Assembly: GCF_000373385.1 (NCBI RefSeq)
Contig: NZ_KB891327.1
Location: 212,924 to 276,923 of the forward strand
Length of the DNA: 64,000 nucleotides
Reading direction: 5' to 3'
Origin: Thiobacillus thioparus DSM 505
GTDB lineage: Bacteria; Pseudomonadota; Gammaproteobacteria; Burkholderiales; Thiobacillaceae
Shown: piece after piece, positions 28,191 through 36,609 of the stretch
Layout: each line of letters opens with the position of its first letter
Position numbering within the stretch: the stretch's first letter is position 1
Notes under the pieces: model-generated
The model's input: the letters and a program-made list of their open reading frames with translations, nothing else
Told to the model about the DNA's origin: nothing
Database searches by the model: none
Translations under genes and position numbers: made by a program

Positions 28191-28988
28191 GTGAGTCTTT
28201 TCGCTACGATCCTTCTCGCCAGCGCCGCCGGCGGACTGTTGTCCGTGCTGTTGGCGAGCGTGGCTCTGAACTTGAAGGCGGAGTGGGTGCCGGTGATGGT
28301 GAGCTACGCCATCGGCGCCCTACTGGGGGCAGCCTTTCTCGAAATCCTACCTCACGCCATGGAGCATGCAGGCGCCTTCGGGACTCTCAGCGGTACGGTA
28401 TTGGCCGGTATCTTCGGCTTCTTCATTCTGGAGAAGCTGGTGCTCTGGCGGCATTGTCACATCGAGCACTGCGAGGGGCACGGCGCGCCAGCAGGTGACG
28501 GACATGGCCATGACCACGGTCGTGCCGGCCTGATGATCACGGTGGGGGACACGGTGCACAACTTCGTGGATGGCGTGGCGATTGCCGCCGCCTTTCTGGT
28601 GGATGTGAAGCTGGGCGTGGTGACCGCTTTCGCCATCGCCGCCCATGAGATACCGCAAGAACTTGGCGATTTTCTCATTCTGCTCCATTCCGGGTACAGC
28701 AAGGTCCAGGCTCTGATGCTAAACCTGTTGTCCAGCGCGGCCATGTTGTTGGGCGCTTTGCTGGGCTATTTCCTGCTGACGCCCCTGCACAACCTGCTGC
28801 CTTACATGCTGGCCCTAGCCGCCTCGGGCATGATCTATGTGGCTGTAGCCGACCTGATCCCCGGCCTGCATAAACGGGTAGAACTGGGACACACAGCCCA
28901 GCAGGCCCTACTGATCGGCCTGGGTGTGCTGACCGTCTGGGGCGCCGGCGGCCTCGCCGAGCGATGGACGAGCGGTCATGGCCATTGA
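28191..28988 (+). CDS. ZIP family divalent metal transporter
   Basis: The 265-residue membrane protein has about eight helices, a His-rich cytoplasmic loop (GHGHDHG, about 100-110) and the two ZIP metal-site helices (VGDTVHNFVDGVAIAAAF and FAIAAHEIPQELGDFLIL). ZIP proteins move Zn, Fe or other divalent ions into the cytoplasm. The start is GTG at 28191, with GGAGG 6 bases upstream. The C-terminus ends in GHGH. It lies directly after the SQR/OmpW scar, so the scar may have given it a new promoter. Confidence 0.9.
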   Translation: MSLFATILLASAAGGLLSVLLASVALNLKAEWVPVMVSYAIGALLGAAFLEILPHAMEHAGAFGTLSGTVLAGIFGFFILEKLVLWRHCHIEHCEGHGAPAGDGHGHDHGRAGLMITVGDTVHNFVDGVAIAAAFLVDVKLGVVTAFAIAAHEIPQELGDFLILLHSGYSKVQALMLNLLSSAAMLLGALLGYFLLTPLHNLLPYMLALAASGMIYVAVADLIPGLHKRVELGHTAQQALLIGLGVLTVWGAGGLAERWTSGHGH

Positions 28989-29129
28989 GCGCCTTAGCTA
29001 AGGAATATTCATGACCGTCAACGAAAATCGTCTTCATGCAAATGACTGAAGGCCCTTGATGGAACTATGGAAATCACTTGCCGTTACACACAAGACGCTT
29101 GCTGCGCGTTTGGCTAAGGAACGTACGAA

Positions 29130-29690
29130 ATGGAAATTCGCCATCTTCGGTACTTTAAAATAGCCGTCGCTGAAGAGTTGCATTTTGCTCGTGCCGCCCA
29201 ACGTTTGCACATAGAGCAATCGCCACTTTCCCGGGCAATCAAGGATCTGGAGCATCGCCTGGGTGTGAAATTGTTCGAGCGTACGACACGTACTACACGG
29301 CTAACTTGGGCAGGGCAGATATTTCTTGATGAAGCAAGACAAGTCCTCTTTAACTTACAGCAGGCTATAGCGAGCTATAAAGCCGCAGCCAAAGGCTATC
29401 GAGGTAAATTGCGCATCGCGTTGTCGGACGACATTGATCCAGTGCGACTTTCCGCTTTGTGGGCACAGTGTCGCGAAAAAGATCCGGATGTGGAAGTTCG
29501 GTTGTTCGAAGTGTCGCTGGCGCGCTGCGATAACCGCTTGATCGATATGGGAGAAATGTTGCTTCTAAACCATGAAATGGATTTTCTCCAGATATTTCCA
29601 ATGTATTTCAATTGGTTATTTTTGTTGCCTCTGTTTCAGAGGGAAATAGAAGTTCATTTTGATTTTGGTAATTTATCGTTAAGTAATTGA
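29130..29690 (+). pseudogene. Truncated LysR-type regulator
   Basis: The first 120 residues are a good LysR N-terminus (MEIRHLRYFKIAVAEELHFA, winged HTH, linker, start of the effector domain RGKLRIALSD). After about residue 133 the sequence stops resembling the family and becomes hydrophobic and AT-rich, ending at 186 residues where about 300 are expected. Most of the effector-binding domain is therefore lost. It could still bind DNA. The drop in GC from about 29560 suggests a junction with foreign DNA. Confidence 0.65.
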
Positions 29691-29782
29691 TTGTTATTAA
29701 CAAGTTTATCTGGTGCGGTATGTGCTTAATTTGTATTGACGGGCAATCTCCTGCATTAACTCCTCATGCCCGTTCATTCTTG

Positions 29783-29812
29783 GCGGGCCCAACCAGGCCC
29801 GCTTTTTTTTTT
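29783..29812 (+). terminator. Strong intrinsic terminator
   Basis: GCGGGCC and GGCCCGC form a 7-bp stem with a 6-base loop, followed by ten T. It ends the plus-strand unit that includes the truncated LysR gene and lies before the convergent carbonic anhydrase gene. Confidence 0.88.
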
Positions 29813-29892
29813 ACGGTGGATATTCCTATCCCGATAACTATACAAAGTTAATTTTCGGGGAATGGCATCCCATATGCCGTTACAGCCTGCAA

Positions 29893-30552
29893 TCAGCCAA
29901 ATGAACCCATCGGCCCCGGATAAGTCACTTCTTCGAGTTTCCCAGTGTCCACATCATAGATAAAGCCACGCACGGTGGACGCGTCGGGTCCGCTGGTCGG
30001 AATCCACGGATGGTTCAGAATCGTCGACATACCACGGCGTACGTCCCATTGCAGTCTCTCTGTGCTTTTTTCATTGCGCGGCGAATCCAACGCCTCGATC
30101 TGCCCGCGGAATGGATGAAAGGCCATGGGGGATGACGAAGCTTTTCCTGTCGTTGTGAACGGACGGCCAGTTGCTTGTGCCAGCACTTTTTCAGCCACAG
30201 GGTCACCCTCCAACCCCGCCTTGAGCAAGTCGTCAGTGAAAGCTAGCATGCCGCAGCGCGTGTGATGAATGAGAATGATCTCATTGGTGTTCAAGAGGTG
30301 ATGGGAAATGATCAGGCAACGAATAGCGTCTTCTGTCACCACACCGCCGGCATTGCGAATGATGTGAGCTTCACCAGTCTGGAGGCCGAGAAGGTCTTCG
30401 ACATCGAGTCGGGCGTCCATGCAAGCAACAACTGCAACATGCCGGGATGGCTGGATCGGCTGCTTCCCGGGATAGGCGGCTTTATGCATCGTTTGGCCGT
30501 TTGCATATTGCTTATTGTTTTCCAGGAACTGATCAGTATTTGAGTTTGCCAT
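29893..30552 (-). CDS. Beta-class carbonic anhydrase
   Basis: The 219-residue enzyme has the zinc ligands Cys44 (in VACMDARLD, with the Asp46/Arg48 dyad), His97 and Cys100 (HHTRCGM). It interconverts CO2 and bicarbonate and in an autotroph would support carbon supply. I chose the ATG at 30552 because GGAG lies 6 bases upstream; an in-frame ATG at 30564 has no such site. It stands alone, convergent with the LysR relic. Confidence 0.92.
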   Translation of the reverse strand: MANSNTDQFLENNKQYANGQTMHKAAYPGKQPIQPSRHVAVVACMDARLDVEDLLGLQTGEAHIIRNAGGVVTEDAIRCLIISHHLLNTNEIILIHHTRCGMLAFTDDLLKAGLEGDPVAEKVLAQATGRPFTTTGKASSSPMAFHPFRGQIEALDSPRNEKSTERLQWDVRRGMSTILNHPWIPTSGPDASTVRGFIYDVDTGKLEEVTYPGPMGSFG

Positions 30553-30673
30553 TGGTTTCTCCATAGATTGCGTAAGCGGCAGCGAATCGCCTGCCTCATT
30601 TGTTGACTAGCACAGAGCTAGCCAATTTGTATTGAGCAAACAAAGTGCCAGATAGTGGTTCTAGTGAAATCAA

Positions 30674-30899
30674 TTACTTAGTTTTGTTTCGTGGCGAGAT
30701 TGCGAAGCGCCGGTTCATCTTATGAAGTAATTCTTCATAAGGCTTATAAATGTGGGCTGCTGCCGGTTTCGTAGACACGCCCTTAAGCTTTTGAAGCTTC
30801 CTCGAACTGACGAGGTGGCCTAAGTAGATGCCCCGAAACAATCAGGGCCAGACCACGGTTTACTTTAGCAAGGGCGGCTTGGTTTTTCTCGACGTTCAT
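30674..30899 (-). pseudogene. Possible small gene broken by a frameshift
   Basis: From an ATG at 30899 one frame encodes 38 residues (MNVEKNQAALAKVNRGLALI and on to a stop at 30783). The +1 frame then runs to 30674 with a basic, well-behaved peptide (KPYEELLHKMNRRFAISPRN). Joined, they would give a product of about 75 residues. There is no clear ribosome site and I do not recognise it. A perfect 9-bp inverted repeat (CTTATGAAG/CTTCATAAG, 30719-30741) lies inside. The rest of the gap 30553-30962 holds nothing I can name. Confidence 0.25.
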
Positions 30900-30962
30900 T
30901 GCGATCGCCGGTGACGCCGGGCCGCACCCGTGCATCGGAGTATGGCCCGGGCAAAGCCCCGC

Positions 30963-31575
30963 TCAGATGAACAAACACACATCCGATTTCTGCGCCTGCG
31001 GCAGGAAACTCGCCGCGCCGATCCAGCCGGCGATCTCGGGGATGAACTCGTCCTGCGAATAGCCGAACAGGTCCACTGTCATCTGGCAGGCGTAGAGCTT
31101 GGCGTCGGCTTCGAGGCAGGCACTGCGCAATTCGTCGATGCTGGCCACGCCCTTGTTCTTCACGGTTTGCCGCATCAGCCCGGTCGCCACTTTTTCGAAG
31201 CCGGGTATGCCCGCCATGACGGCATTCGGGACGTTCCAGTTGATGTCCTTGAGCCACTGCGGGCCGAACGGCATTTTCATCGGCATGCTGGGGTTGCCGA
31301 GCGGACTGATCTCGAGGTGCAGATCCTTCTTCAGCAGTTCGAGGCCATAGAAGGTGAAGAAGACCGACACGTCCCAGCCCAGTGCGCCGGCGGTGGAGGC
31401 GAGGATGAAGGGCGGGTAGGCCCAATCCATCGTGCCCTTGGTGGCGATGATCGACAACGACGGCACGTGCGCGGCTTCGCGTTCGGCCATCTTGGCTTCG
31501 AAAGCGCTGGTCGAACCACTGGTCGAGGAGGGCCGGGTCGAGGCTTTGGGCAAGCAGTTTGTCTGTGGCTCCCAT
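30963..31575 (-). CDS. dsrE2: DsrE2-like sulfur-trafficking protein with N-terminal frameshift
   Basis: The main frame encodes a DsrE/DsrF/DsrH-family protein of the DsrE2 type (LSIIATKGTMDWAYPPFIL, then SACLEADAKLYACQMTVDLF with the conserved Cys). DsrE2 proteins are membrane-associated sulfur carriers that work with TusA. Translation signals (AAGGAG, then ATG at 31575) open a different frame encoding MGATDKLLAQSLDPALLDQW; a +1 shift near 31505 is needed to reach the rest. This is either a disabling insertion, a sequence error or less likely recoding. The partner tusA lies 10 bases upstream. Confidence 0.8.
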
Positions 31576-31585
31576 GGTCGTCTCC

Positions 31586-31819
31586 TTATGACTTGCGAAT
31601 GAGGAATTCGAACTCGCCCCGGTGCTCGCTCGACGAGACCAGTTCGTGGCCGGTCTGCTTGCAGAAGGCCTGCATGTCCTTGAGCGAGCCGGGGTCGGTC
31701 GCGGTGATGGCGAGCGTCTCGCCTTTGGCGAGGTCGGTCAGCGCCTTCTTGGTTCGCAGGATGGGCAGCGGGCAGTTCATGCCGCGGGCGTCCAGGGTCT
31801 GGGTTGCGTTCGTACTCAT
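31586..31819 (-). CDS. tusA: TusA/SirA-family sulfur carrier protein
   Basis: The 77-residue protein has the TusA signature with the active Cys (LDARGMNCPLPILRTKKAL). TusA hands persulfide sulfur between enzymes in the cytoplasm; in sulfur oxidisers it pairs with DsrE2 and rhodanese to feed the Dsr or sHdr pathway. GAGGAGG precedes the ATG at 31819. A palindromic TetR-type operator lies about 20 bases upstream, so this tusA-dsrE2 operon is probably controlled by the neighbouring TetR protein. Confidence 0.9.
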   Translation of the reverse strand: MSTNATQTLDARGMNCPLPILRTKKALTDLAKGETLAITATDPGSLKDMQAFCKQTGHELVSSSEHRGEFEFLIRKS

Positions 31820-31840
31820 GGTGAAACCTCCTCTAGTAGA

Positions 31841-31854
31841 TGACCGTCCGGTCA
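31841..31854 (-). promoter_or_regulatory. TetR-type operator 1 (upstream of tusA)
   Basis: TGACCG and CGGTCA form a perfect palindrome around two bases, placed just before the tusA ribosome site. The same core recurs upstream of the tetR gene, which points to the product of the tetR gene as the binder. Confidence 0.65.
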
Positions 31855-31937
31855 AGACAATCGGCAAAAAAATTGCCGGGCGAAAAGGCGGATTGAAGTC
31901 GGCAAAGGCCAGTGCAGGGATGGGTTGGAGCCATCGC

Positions 31938-31953
31938 TAGACCGGTCGGTTAA
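31938..31953. promoter_or_regulatory. TetR-type operator 2
   Basis: TAGACCGGTCGGTTAA keeps the GACCG-two bases-CGGT core seen at the other two sites. It lies between the tetR terminator and tusA. Confidence 0.5.
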
Positions 31954-31963
31954 CCGCTGGGCG

Positions 31964-32000
31964 AAAAAAAGCGGCCTGCATGAGGATCAGGCGGCCGCTT
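31964..32000 (-). terminator. Intrinsic terminator of tetR
   Basis: Read on the minus strand, AAGCGGCC and GGCCGCTT form an 8-bp stem followed by a run of T. The stem overlaps the last codons of tetR, a compact arrangement. Confidence 0.75.
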
Positions 32001-32589
32001 CGACGCGCAGGGTCTTGATGGCGGGGCCGAGGCGGTAGATCACCTCGGGATCGTTTTGCGACTTGGCGAGCAGAATCACGCCTTCGAGATAGGCGAGCAT
32101 GGCTTCGGCGGTCAGATCAGAATTGAGGGGCGCGATGGTGGTGGCGGCGACGGCTTCCTCCAGAGTGTCCTTGAAGCGCGACTTCGCGCGTGAAAAGATC
32201 GCCAGCAGCTTGGCGCGCAGGATGTCGTCCTGGGTGCTGACTTCGAGCGTCAGGTTGCCGAAGATGCAGCCGAGCATGCGGCCGTGTACCTGCTTGATCG
32301 ACTTCTGCCAGAAGTAGGCCGCGTCGACCAGATAGTCGATCCGTTCCATCGGCGGCAGGGCGGGGTCGAAGGCTTCGGCAACGAAGCCGTGGGCCCATTC
32401 GTCGGCGAACTCGTCGATCACGGCCATGACCAGATCGCGCTTGGACGGAAAGAAGTGGTAGAAGCTGCCTTTCTGCACACCGGCGCTCTCGCAGATTTCC
32501 TGGATGCCCACGTTGGCGTAGCTGCGCGAGTGAAAGCGCGGCTTGGCGGCGGCGATGATGCGGGAGCGGGTGTCGGTTGCAATGTTCAT
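31987..32589 (-). CDS. TetR/AcrR family transcriptional regulator
   Basis: The 200-residue protein has the N-terminal TetR HTH (RSRIIAAAKPRFHSRSYANV then IQEICESAGVQKGSFYHFF) and a C-terminal ligand domain resembling the AcrR/YcdC type. It is likely a repressor released by a small ligand. The three GACCG-N2-CGGT sites (one overlapping its own upstream region, two before tusA) suggest it controls itself and the tusA-dsrE2 operon. The ligand is unknown. The ATG at 32589 starts just before the HTH domain. Confidence 0.88.
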   Translation of the reverse strand: MNIATDTRSRIIAAAKPRFHSRSYANVGIQEICESAGVQKGSFYHFFPSKRDLVMAVIDEFADEWAHGFVAEAFDPALPPMERIDYLVDAAYFWQKSIKQVHGRMLGCIFGNLTLEVSTQDDILRAKLLAIFSRAKSRFKDTLEEAVAATTIAPLNSDLTAEAMLAYLEGVILLAKSQNDPEVIYRLGPAIKTLRVEAAA

Positions 32590-32603
32590 GCGCCGGATAC
32601 TAG

Positions 32604-32619
32604 TTGACCGTTCGGTAAA
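32604..32619 (-). promoter_or_regulatory. TetR-type operator 3 (upstream of tetR)
   Basis: TTGACCG, two bases, CGGTAAA lies 15 bases upstream of the tetR start and matches operator 1 in core and spacing, which fits autoregulation. Confidence 0.6.
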
Positions 32620-32645
32620 ATGCAAGCGGGAGTTGCCAGCCGGAT

Positions 32646-33032
32646 TCAGGCTAGCCGGATGATCTGGTTCAGACGCTCGCACACGTCGGCAAACACGGCA
32701 TCGGGCAAGGTACCCAGGGGATGTGTCTTGGCGCCGCGCTGACGCCAGTCGAAGGATTTGGGCTGATGGCAGAGCACATAGCTGGTTTTGCCGGCCTTGC
32801 CACGTCCTTTGGCAAGGCCGGCTGCTACGGCGAAAGGGTTGTCGGCGTTGTATTCGGCCGTGGTCATGGGCAGGCCGATCACCAGCGAGGTACGGGCATT
32901 GAAGATGCGCGGCGACAGCACCAGAAAAGGATGAGTGTCCTTCATCTCCCGGCCGGCCTGTGGATTGCAGTCTATCCACACGATGTCCTTGCGGTCAGGC
33001 ACCCAGGCGGTGGTTTTCGATGCCACTACCAT
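32646..33032 (-). CDS. mazF: Type II toxin, MazF/PemK family endoribonuclease
   Basis: The 128-residue protein has the PemK/MazF barrel features (DIVWIDCNPQAGREMKDTHP, then ARTSLVIGLPMTT). Such toxins cut mRNA at short sequences when the antitoxin is degraded. It overlaps the antitoxin gene by 7 bases, so the two are translationally coupled. The cell target sequence cannot be predicted. Confidence 0.88.
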   Translation of the reverse strand: MVVASKTTAWVPDRKDIVWIDCNPQAGREMKDTHPFLVLSPRIFNARTSLVIGLPMTTAEYNADNPFAVAAGLAKGRGKAGKTSYVLCHQPKSFDWRQRGAKTHPLGTLPDAVFADVCERLNQIIRLA

Positions 33033-33277
33033 TTCTCGGCTCCGACGGGCTCGCTGGCCATCGCCTCGCCGCCGTGCCGCTCAGGATCGAATTTCGCCAG
33101 ACGCTGTTCCAGCGTGAGCGAGGACGCATCGGCAGGACAAATCACGATTTGTCCGTCTTCCACCGACACGCGTACCCGCTGATCGGCGTGCAGATGGGCT
33201 GCGCGCGCCACTGCGGCAGGGAGTCGCACCCCCAGATTGTTGCCCCACTGCTTAATATCCAGATAGACCTCGGCCAT
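33026..33277 (-). CDS. mazE: MazE-type antitoxin (AbrB/SpoVT fold)
   Basis: The 83-residue protein has the AbrB-type DNA-binding signature (IKQWGNNLGVRLPAAVARA) and an acidic C-terminal tail that would wrap the toxin. It neutralises MazF and represses the operon. GAAGGAG lies 6 bases before the ATG at 33277. A perfect inverted repeat immediately upstream is the likely operator. Confidence 0.9.
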   Translation of the reverse strand: MAEVYLDIKQWGNNLGVRLPAAVARAAHLHADQRVRVSVEDGQIVICPADASSLTLEQRLAKFDPERHGGEAMASEPVGAEKW

Positions 33278-33295
33278 GTCAGCTCCTTCGGAGAA

Positions 33296-33320
33296 AATGT
33301 TTAAACCAAGTATAAACATT
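33296..33320 (-). promoter_or_regulatory. Inverted repeat, likely mazEF operator
   Basis: AATGTTTA and TAAACATT are perfect 8-bp arms separated by 9 bases. The site lies 18 bases upstream of mazE and between it and the divergent scpA, where the MazE DNA-binding domain would autoregulate the operon. Confidence 0.65.
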
Positions 33321-33363
33321 GCAGTGGACGCTTGTCCATGCCGGCCTCGGGTAAAATGCCGCC

Positions 33364-34191
33364 ATGAACGAAGCCGAGCTTCTCGATCCGCCGCCGCTGG
33401 ACATATCCCCCGCACCCGTCATCAAGGTGCGCGGCGAGCCGCTGACCGAACTGCCGCAGGATCTTTATATTCCACCGGACGCGCTCGAGGTGTTTCTCGA
33501 CGCCTTCGAAGGCCCGCTCGACCTGCTGCTCTACCTCATCCGCCGCCAGAACCTCGACGTGCTCGACATTCCGATGGCCTCGCTGACCAAGCAATACATG
33601 GCCTATGTCGAGGCGGCGCGTGCGACGCGGCTGGAACTGGCGGCGGAGTACCTGCTGATGGCGGCGATGCTGATCGACATCAAGTCGCGCATGCTGCTGC
33701 CGCGCCGCGAGCAGGCCGAGGAGGCGAGCGAGGGCGACGACCCGCGCGCGGAACTGGTGCGTCGTCTGCTGGAATACGAACAGATGAAGCTCGCCGGCCA
33801 GCATCTCGACACCTTGCCGCAGGCGGGGCGCGATTTCGACACCGTCAGCGTGTTCCTGCCGGCGGCGGCCAAGCGCCTGCCCAGCCTGCACCCGGAAGAA
33901 CTCGCCGCCGCCTGGCTGGCCATCCTGTCGCGCGCGAAGAACCGCACCCACCACCGCATCGGTCGCCAGGAACTGTCGATCCGCGAGCACATGAGCCGCA
34001 TCCTGAAGCGGCTGACGCCGGGCGAGTTCATGGAATTCAAGGACCTGTTCCCGGAATCCTCGACCGTGCATGAACTCGTGGTCACCTTCCTGGCGGTGCT
34101 GGAACTGACCAAGGAAACCCTGCTCGACGTGACCCAGGCCGAGCCGTTTGCCCCCATCTACGTAAAGCTCCATGAATCTGCAACCGAGTGA
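33364..34191 (+). CDS. scpA: Segregation and condensation protein A
   Basis: The 275-residue kleisin has the ScpA signature ([19 protein letters not shown], then [16 protein letters not shown]). It bridges SMC heads with ScpB in chromosome condensation and segregation. It overlaps scpB by 20 bases and is divergent from mazEF. The first 35 residues are a variable Pro-rich lead. Confidence 0.94.
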   Translation: MNEAELLDPPPLDISPAPVIKVRGEPLTELPQDLYIPPDALEVFLDAFEGPLDLLLYLIRRQNLDVLDIPMASLTKQYMAYVEAARATRLELAAEYLLMAAMLIDIKSRMLLPRREQAEEASEGDDPRAELVRRLLEYEQMKLAGQHLDTLPQAGRDFDTVSVFLPAAAKRLPSLHPEELAAAWLAILSRAKNRTHHRIGRQELSIREHMSRILKRLTPGEFMEFKDLFPESSTVHELVVTFLAVLELTKETLLDVTQAEPFAPIYVKLHESATE

Positions 34192-34849
34192 CAATCCCGA
34201 AGATCTGAAGGTCGTGCTGGAAGCAGCGCTGCTGGCGGCGGTCGAGCCGTTGACGCTGGCCGAGCTCAGGCGCATGTTTGAACAGGATGCGTCCGATCAA
34301 GCTTTGTCCAACGATGTGTTGCGCCGTGTGCTCGACGAATTGCGCGCGCAGTGGCACGGCCGCGGCGTCGAACTGATCCAGGTGGCCGACGGCTGGCGCT
34401 TCCAGACGCGCGCCGAGATGCAGCCCTGGCTGTCGCGGCTGAAGAACGAGAAGCCGCCGCGTTATTCGCGTGCGGTGCTGGAAACGCTCGCCATCATCGC
34501 CTATCGGCAGCCGGTGACGCGCGGCGACATCGAGGACATCCGCGGCGTGTCGGTCAATCCCAACATCATCAAGACACTGGAAGAACGCGGCTGGATCGAG
34601 GCCATCGGCCATCGCGATGTCCCCGGACGCCCGGCGTTGTTCGGCACCACCGGCCATTTTCTCAGCGACCTCGGGTTGTGCACGCTGTCCGAGCTGCCGC
34701 CCCTGGAAGAGCTCGGCAATCTCGTCACCCCGGATGAAACGGCATTAATTCCTGAATTGCGCGAGGAATTGGCGGACAATGACGTCCCCCAGACGTTTGG
34801 CGCGGTGATCGAAACCGCCCGCGTCGCATCTGTCTCCGAGATTTCCTGA
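34172..34849 (+). CDS. scpB: Segregation and condensation protein B
   Basis: The 225-residue protein has the two winged-helix domains of ScpB ([20 protein letters not shown] and [20 protein letters not shown]) with [20 protein letters not shown]. It dimerises on ScpA in the SMC complex. It overlaps scpA and is followed after 2 bases by rluB, a conserved order. Confidence 0.94.
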   Translation: MNLQPSDNPEDLKVVLEAALLAAVEPLTLAELRRMFEQDASDQALSNDVLRRVLDELRAQWHGRGVELIQVADGWRFQTRAEMQPWLSRLKNEKPPRYSRAVLETLAIIAYRQPVTRGDIEDIRGVSVNPNIIKTLEERGWIEAIGHRDVPGRPALFGTTGHFLSDLGLCTLSELPPLEELGNLVTPDETALIPELREELADNDVPQTFGAVIETARVASVSEIS

Positions 34850-34851
34850 AT

Positions 34852-35742
34852 ATGGCCCGCCCCGCATCCCCCATCCGTCGTTCGCCCAATGCTCCCATGG
34901 GGCGCGCGGCGAGCCGCCTGCAAGAGGCGACCGCCCCCGAGGCGCCCAGCGAGCGCCTGCAGAAGGCGCTGGCCTCGGCCGGCCTCGGCTCGCGGCGCGA
35001 GATGGAAGAATGGATCGCCGAGGGCCGGGTGCAGGTCAACGGCGAGACCGCCACGATCGGCAGCAAGGTCGGGCCGCGCGACATCGTCAAGGTCAGCGGC
35101 CGCCGCATCTATTTGCGCTTCGATGAAAAACGCACCCGCATCCTGATCTATCACAAGTCGGAAGGCGAAATCGTCACCCGCGAGGATCCTGCGGGGCGTG
35201 CCACCGTGTTCGACGCATTGCCCAAGCTGCGCGGCGCCAAGTGGATTTCCATCGGCCGGCTGGACTACAACACCGACGGCCTGATGATCTTCACCACGTC
35301 GGGCGAGCTGGCCAACCATCTGATGCACCCGCGCTTCGAAGTCGAGCGCGAGTATGCGGTGCGCGTGCTGGGCGAACTGACCGAGGACATGATTGCGCAG
35401 CTGTTGTCCGGGGTGGAACTCGACGATGGTCCGGCGCAACTGCAGAGCTGCTTCGCTGCGGGCGGCGAGGGCGCCAACCGCTGGTACAAGGTCATCATCA
35501 AAGAAGGCCGCAAGCGCGAGGTGCGCCGGCTGTTCGAACACTTCGGCCTCACGGTGTCGCGCCTGACGCGCATCCGTTTCGGCCCGATCGCGCTGCCGCC
35601 GCAGTTACGCCGCGGCCAGAAAATGGAGCTCGACGACGACCTGGTCGCGCGCGTGATGGAATGGGCGGGGATGGCGCCCAGCCCGCGCCGGCAAATGCGC
35701 GGTGTACCGGACAAACACACCCGCAAGCCGCGGATTCGCTAG
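34852..35742 (+). CDS. rluB: 23S rRNA pseudouridine synthase B
   Basis: The 296-residue enzyme has an S4 RNA-binding domain (ERLQKALASAGLGSRREMEE) and an RsuA/RluB catalytic domain with the key Asp in ISIGRLDYNTDGLMIFT. RluB converts a uridine to pseudouridine in domain V of 23S rRNA. The Ala/Pro-rich N-terminus and basic C-terminal tail are typical of the betaproteobacterial form. It is in operon with scpAB. Confidence 0.92.
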   Translation: MARPASPIRRSPNAPMGRAASRLQEATAPEAPSERLQKALASAGLGSRREMEEWIAEGRVQVNGETATIGSKVGPRDIVKVSGRRIYLRFDEKRTRILIYHKSEGEIVTREDPAGRATVFDALPKLRGAKWISIGRLDYNTDGLMIFTTSGELANHLMHPRFEVEREYAVRVLGELTEDMIAQLLSGVELDDGPAQLQSCFAAGGEGANRWYKVIIKEGRKREVRRLFEHFGLTVSRLTRIRFGPIALPPQLRRGQKMELDDDLVARVMEWAGMAPSPRRQMRGVPDKHTRKPRIR

Positions 35743-35756
35743 CGGTACTAGCTAAC

Positions 35757-35772
35757 CGGGCAGGCATGCCCG
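35757..35772. terminator. Hairpin between convergent rluB and MscS-like gene
   Basis: CGGGCA and TGCCCG pair around a 4-base loop. A TTATTTTT follows about 15 bases later on the plus strand. It may end both convergent genes, though the T tract is not adjacent. Confidence 0.4.
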
Positions 35773-35784
35773 CACGGGTCCGGC

Positions 35785-36450
35785 TTATTTTTCCGTCATC
35801 TTTTTAATCACGCCTGCCGCCCACTCACGGCCGCCCAGGCCGAACGCCAGCGCAAAGGCCAGGCCGACGGCGCCGAAGCCGATCTGGAATGCAGCGGTGA
35901 GGAGACTGGTGCCGATCTGGAGCTGTTCGAGCGCCACGAACACCACGAAGATGATTACTGAATATTCCGACAGTGTGCTGATGGTGAGCGCACCCTGCAC
36001 GCCGATGTTGTTGAGGTAGGCGAATACCATGCGGTTGATGAAACGTGCCACCAGGATGCCGAACACCAGTACCAGGATGGCGACGATGATATTGGGAATG
36101 TAGAGGACGATCTTGTTGAACAGATCGGCCACGATATGCAGGCCGAGGCTGTTGGCCACGGTCACGACGACAATGAAAATGACAACCCAGTAGGCCAGCT
36201 TGGCCAGCAGGCGTGACAGGCTGAGTTCGAGATTGCCCTGCTTGAGGAAGGCTTCTATGCCGGTTTTCTCGGCCAGGCTATCGAAATGCAATACATCGAG
36301 CAACTTGGTGACGCCGGTTCGAACCAGATTCGCAAACAGCCAGCCGATGAACAGAAGCAGCAGGGCAGCCAGCAATTGCGGGACAAACGCAGCCAGTTGC
36401 GTCCAGAAAGACGTCAGGGACGAAACGAATACATCGAGTTGTTGCTGCAT
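35785..36450 (-). CDS. Small-conductance mechanosensitive channel-like membrane protein
   Basis: The 221-residue protein consists of about five hydrophobic helices with two copies of the conserved TM-helix repeat found in CmpX/MscS-like proteins (LLLLFIGWLFANLVRTGV and AILVLVFGILVARFINRM). It lacks the soluble beta domain of full MscS. A role in ion flux or osmotic stress is inferred from family only. It is convergent with rluB. Confidence 0.75.
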   Translation of the reverse strand: MQQQLDVFVSSLTSFWTQLAAFVPQLLAALLLLFIGWLFANLVRTGVTKLLDVLHFDSLAEKTGIEAFLKQGNLELSLSRLLAKLAYWVVIFIVVVTVANSLGLHIVADLFNKIVLYIPNIIVAILVLVFGILVARFINRMVFAYLNNIGVQGALTISTLSEYSVIIFVVFVALEQLQIGTSLLTAAFQIGFGAVGLAFALAFGLGGREWAAGVIKKMTEK

Positions 36451-36609
36451 GACTCACTCCTTCATTCATTACTGCGTAAATGGCGCATTATAACGAACGC
36501 TGCCGGACGGCCTTCCCGGCCCGTGACGCTGTCGCGGTGGCATACACTATTTGTTCTGCCTGCGATTTTATGCATACACTGTAAAAAACTAAGCGGAGGC
36601 GTCCGGCCC

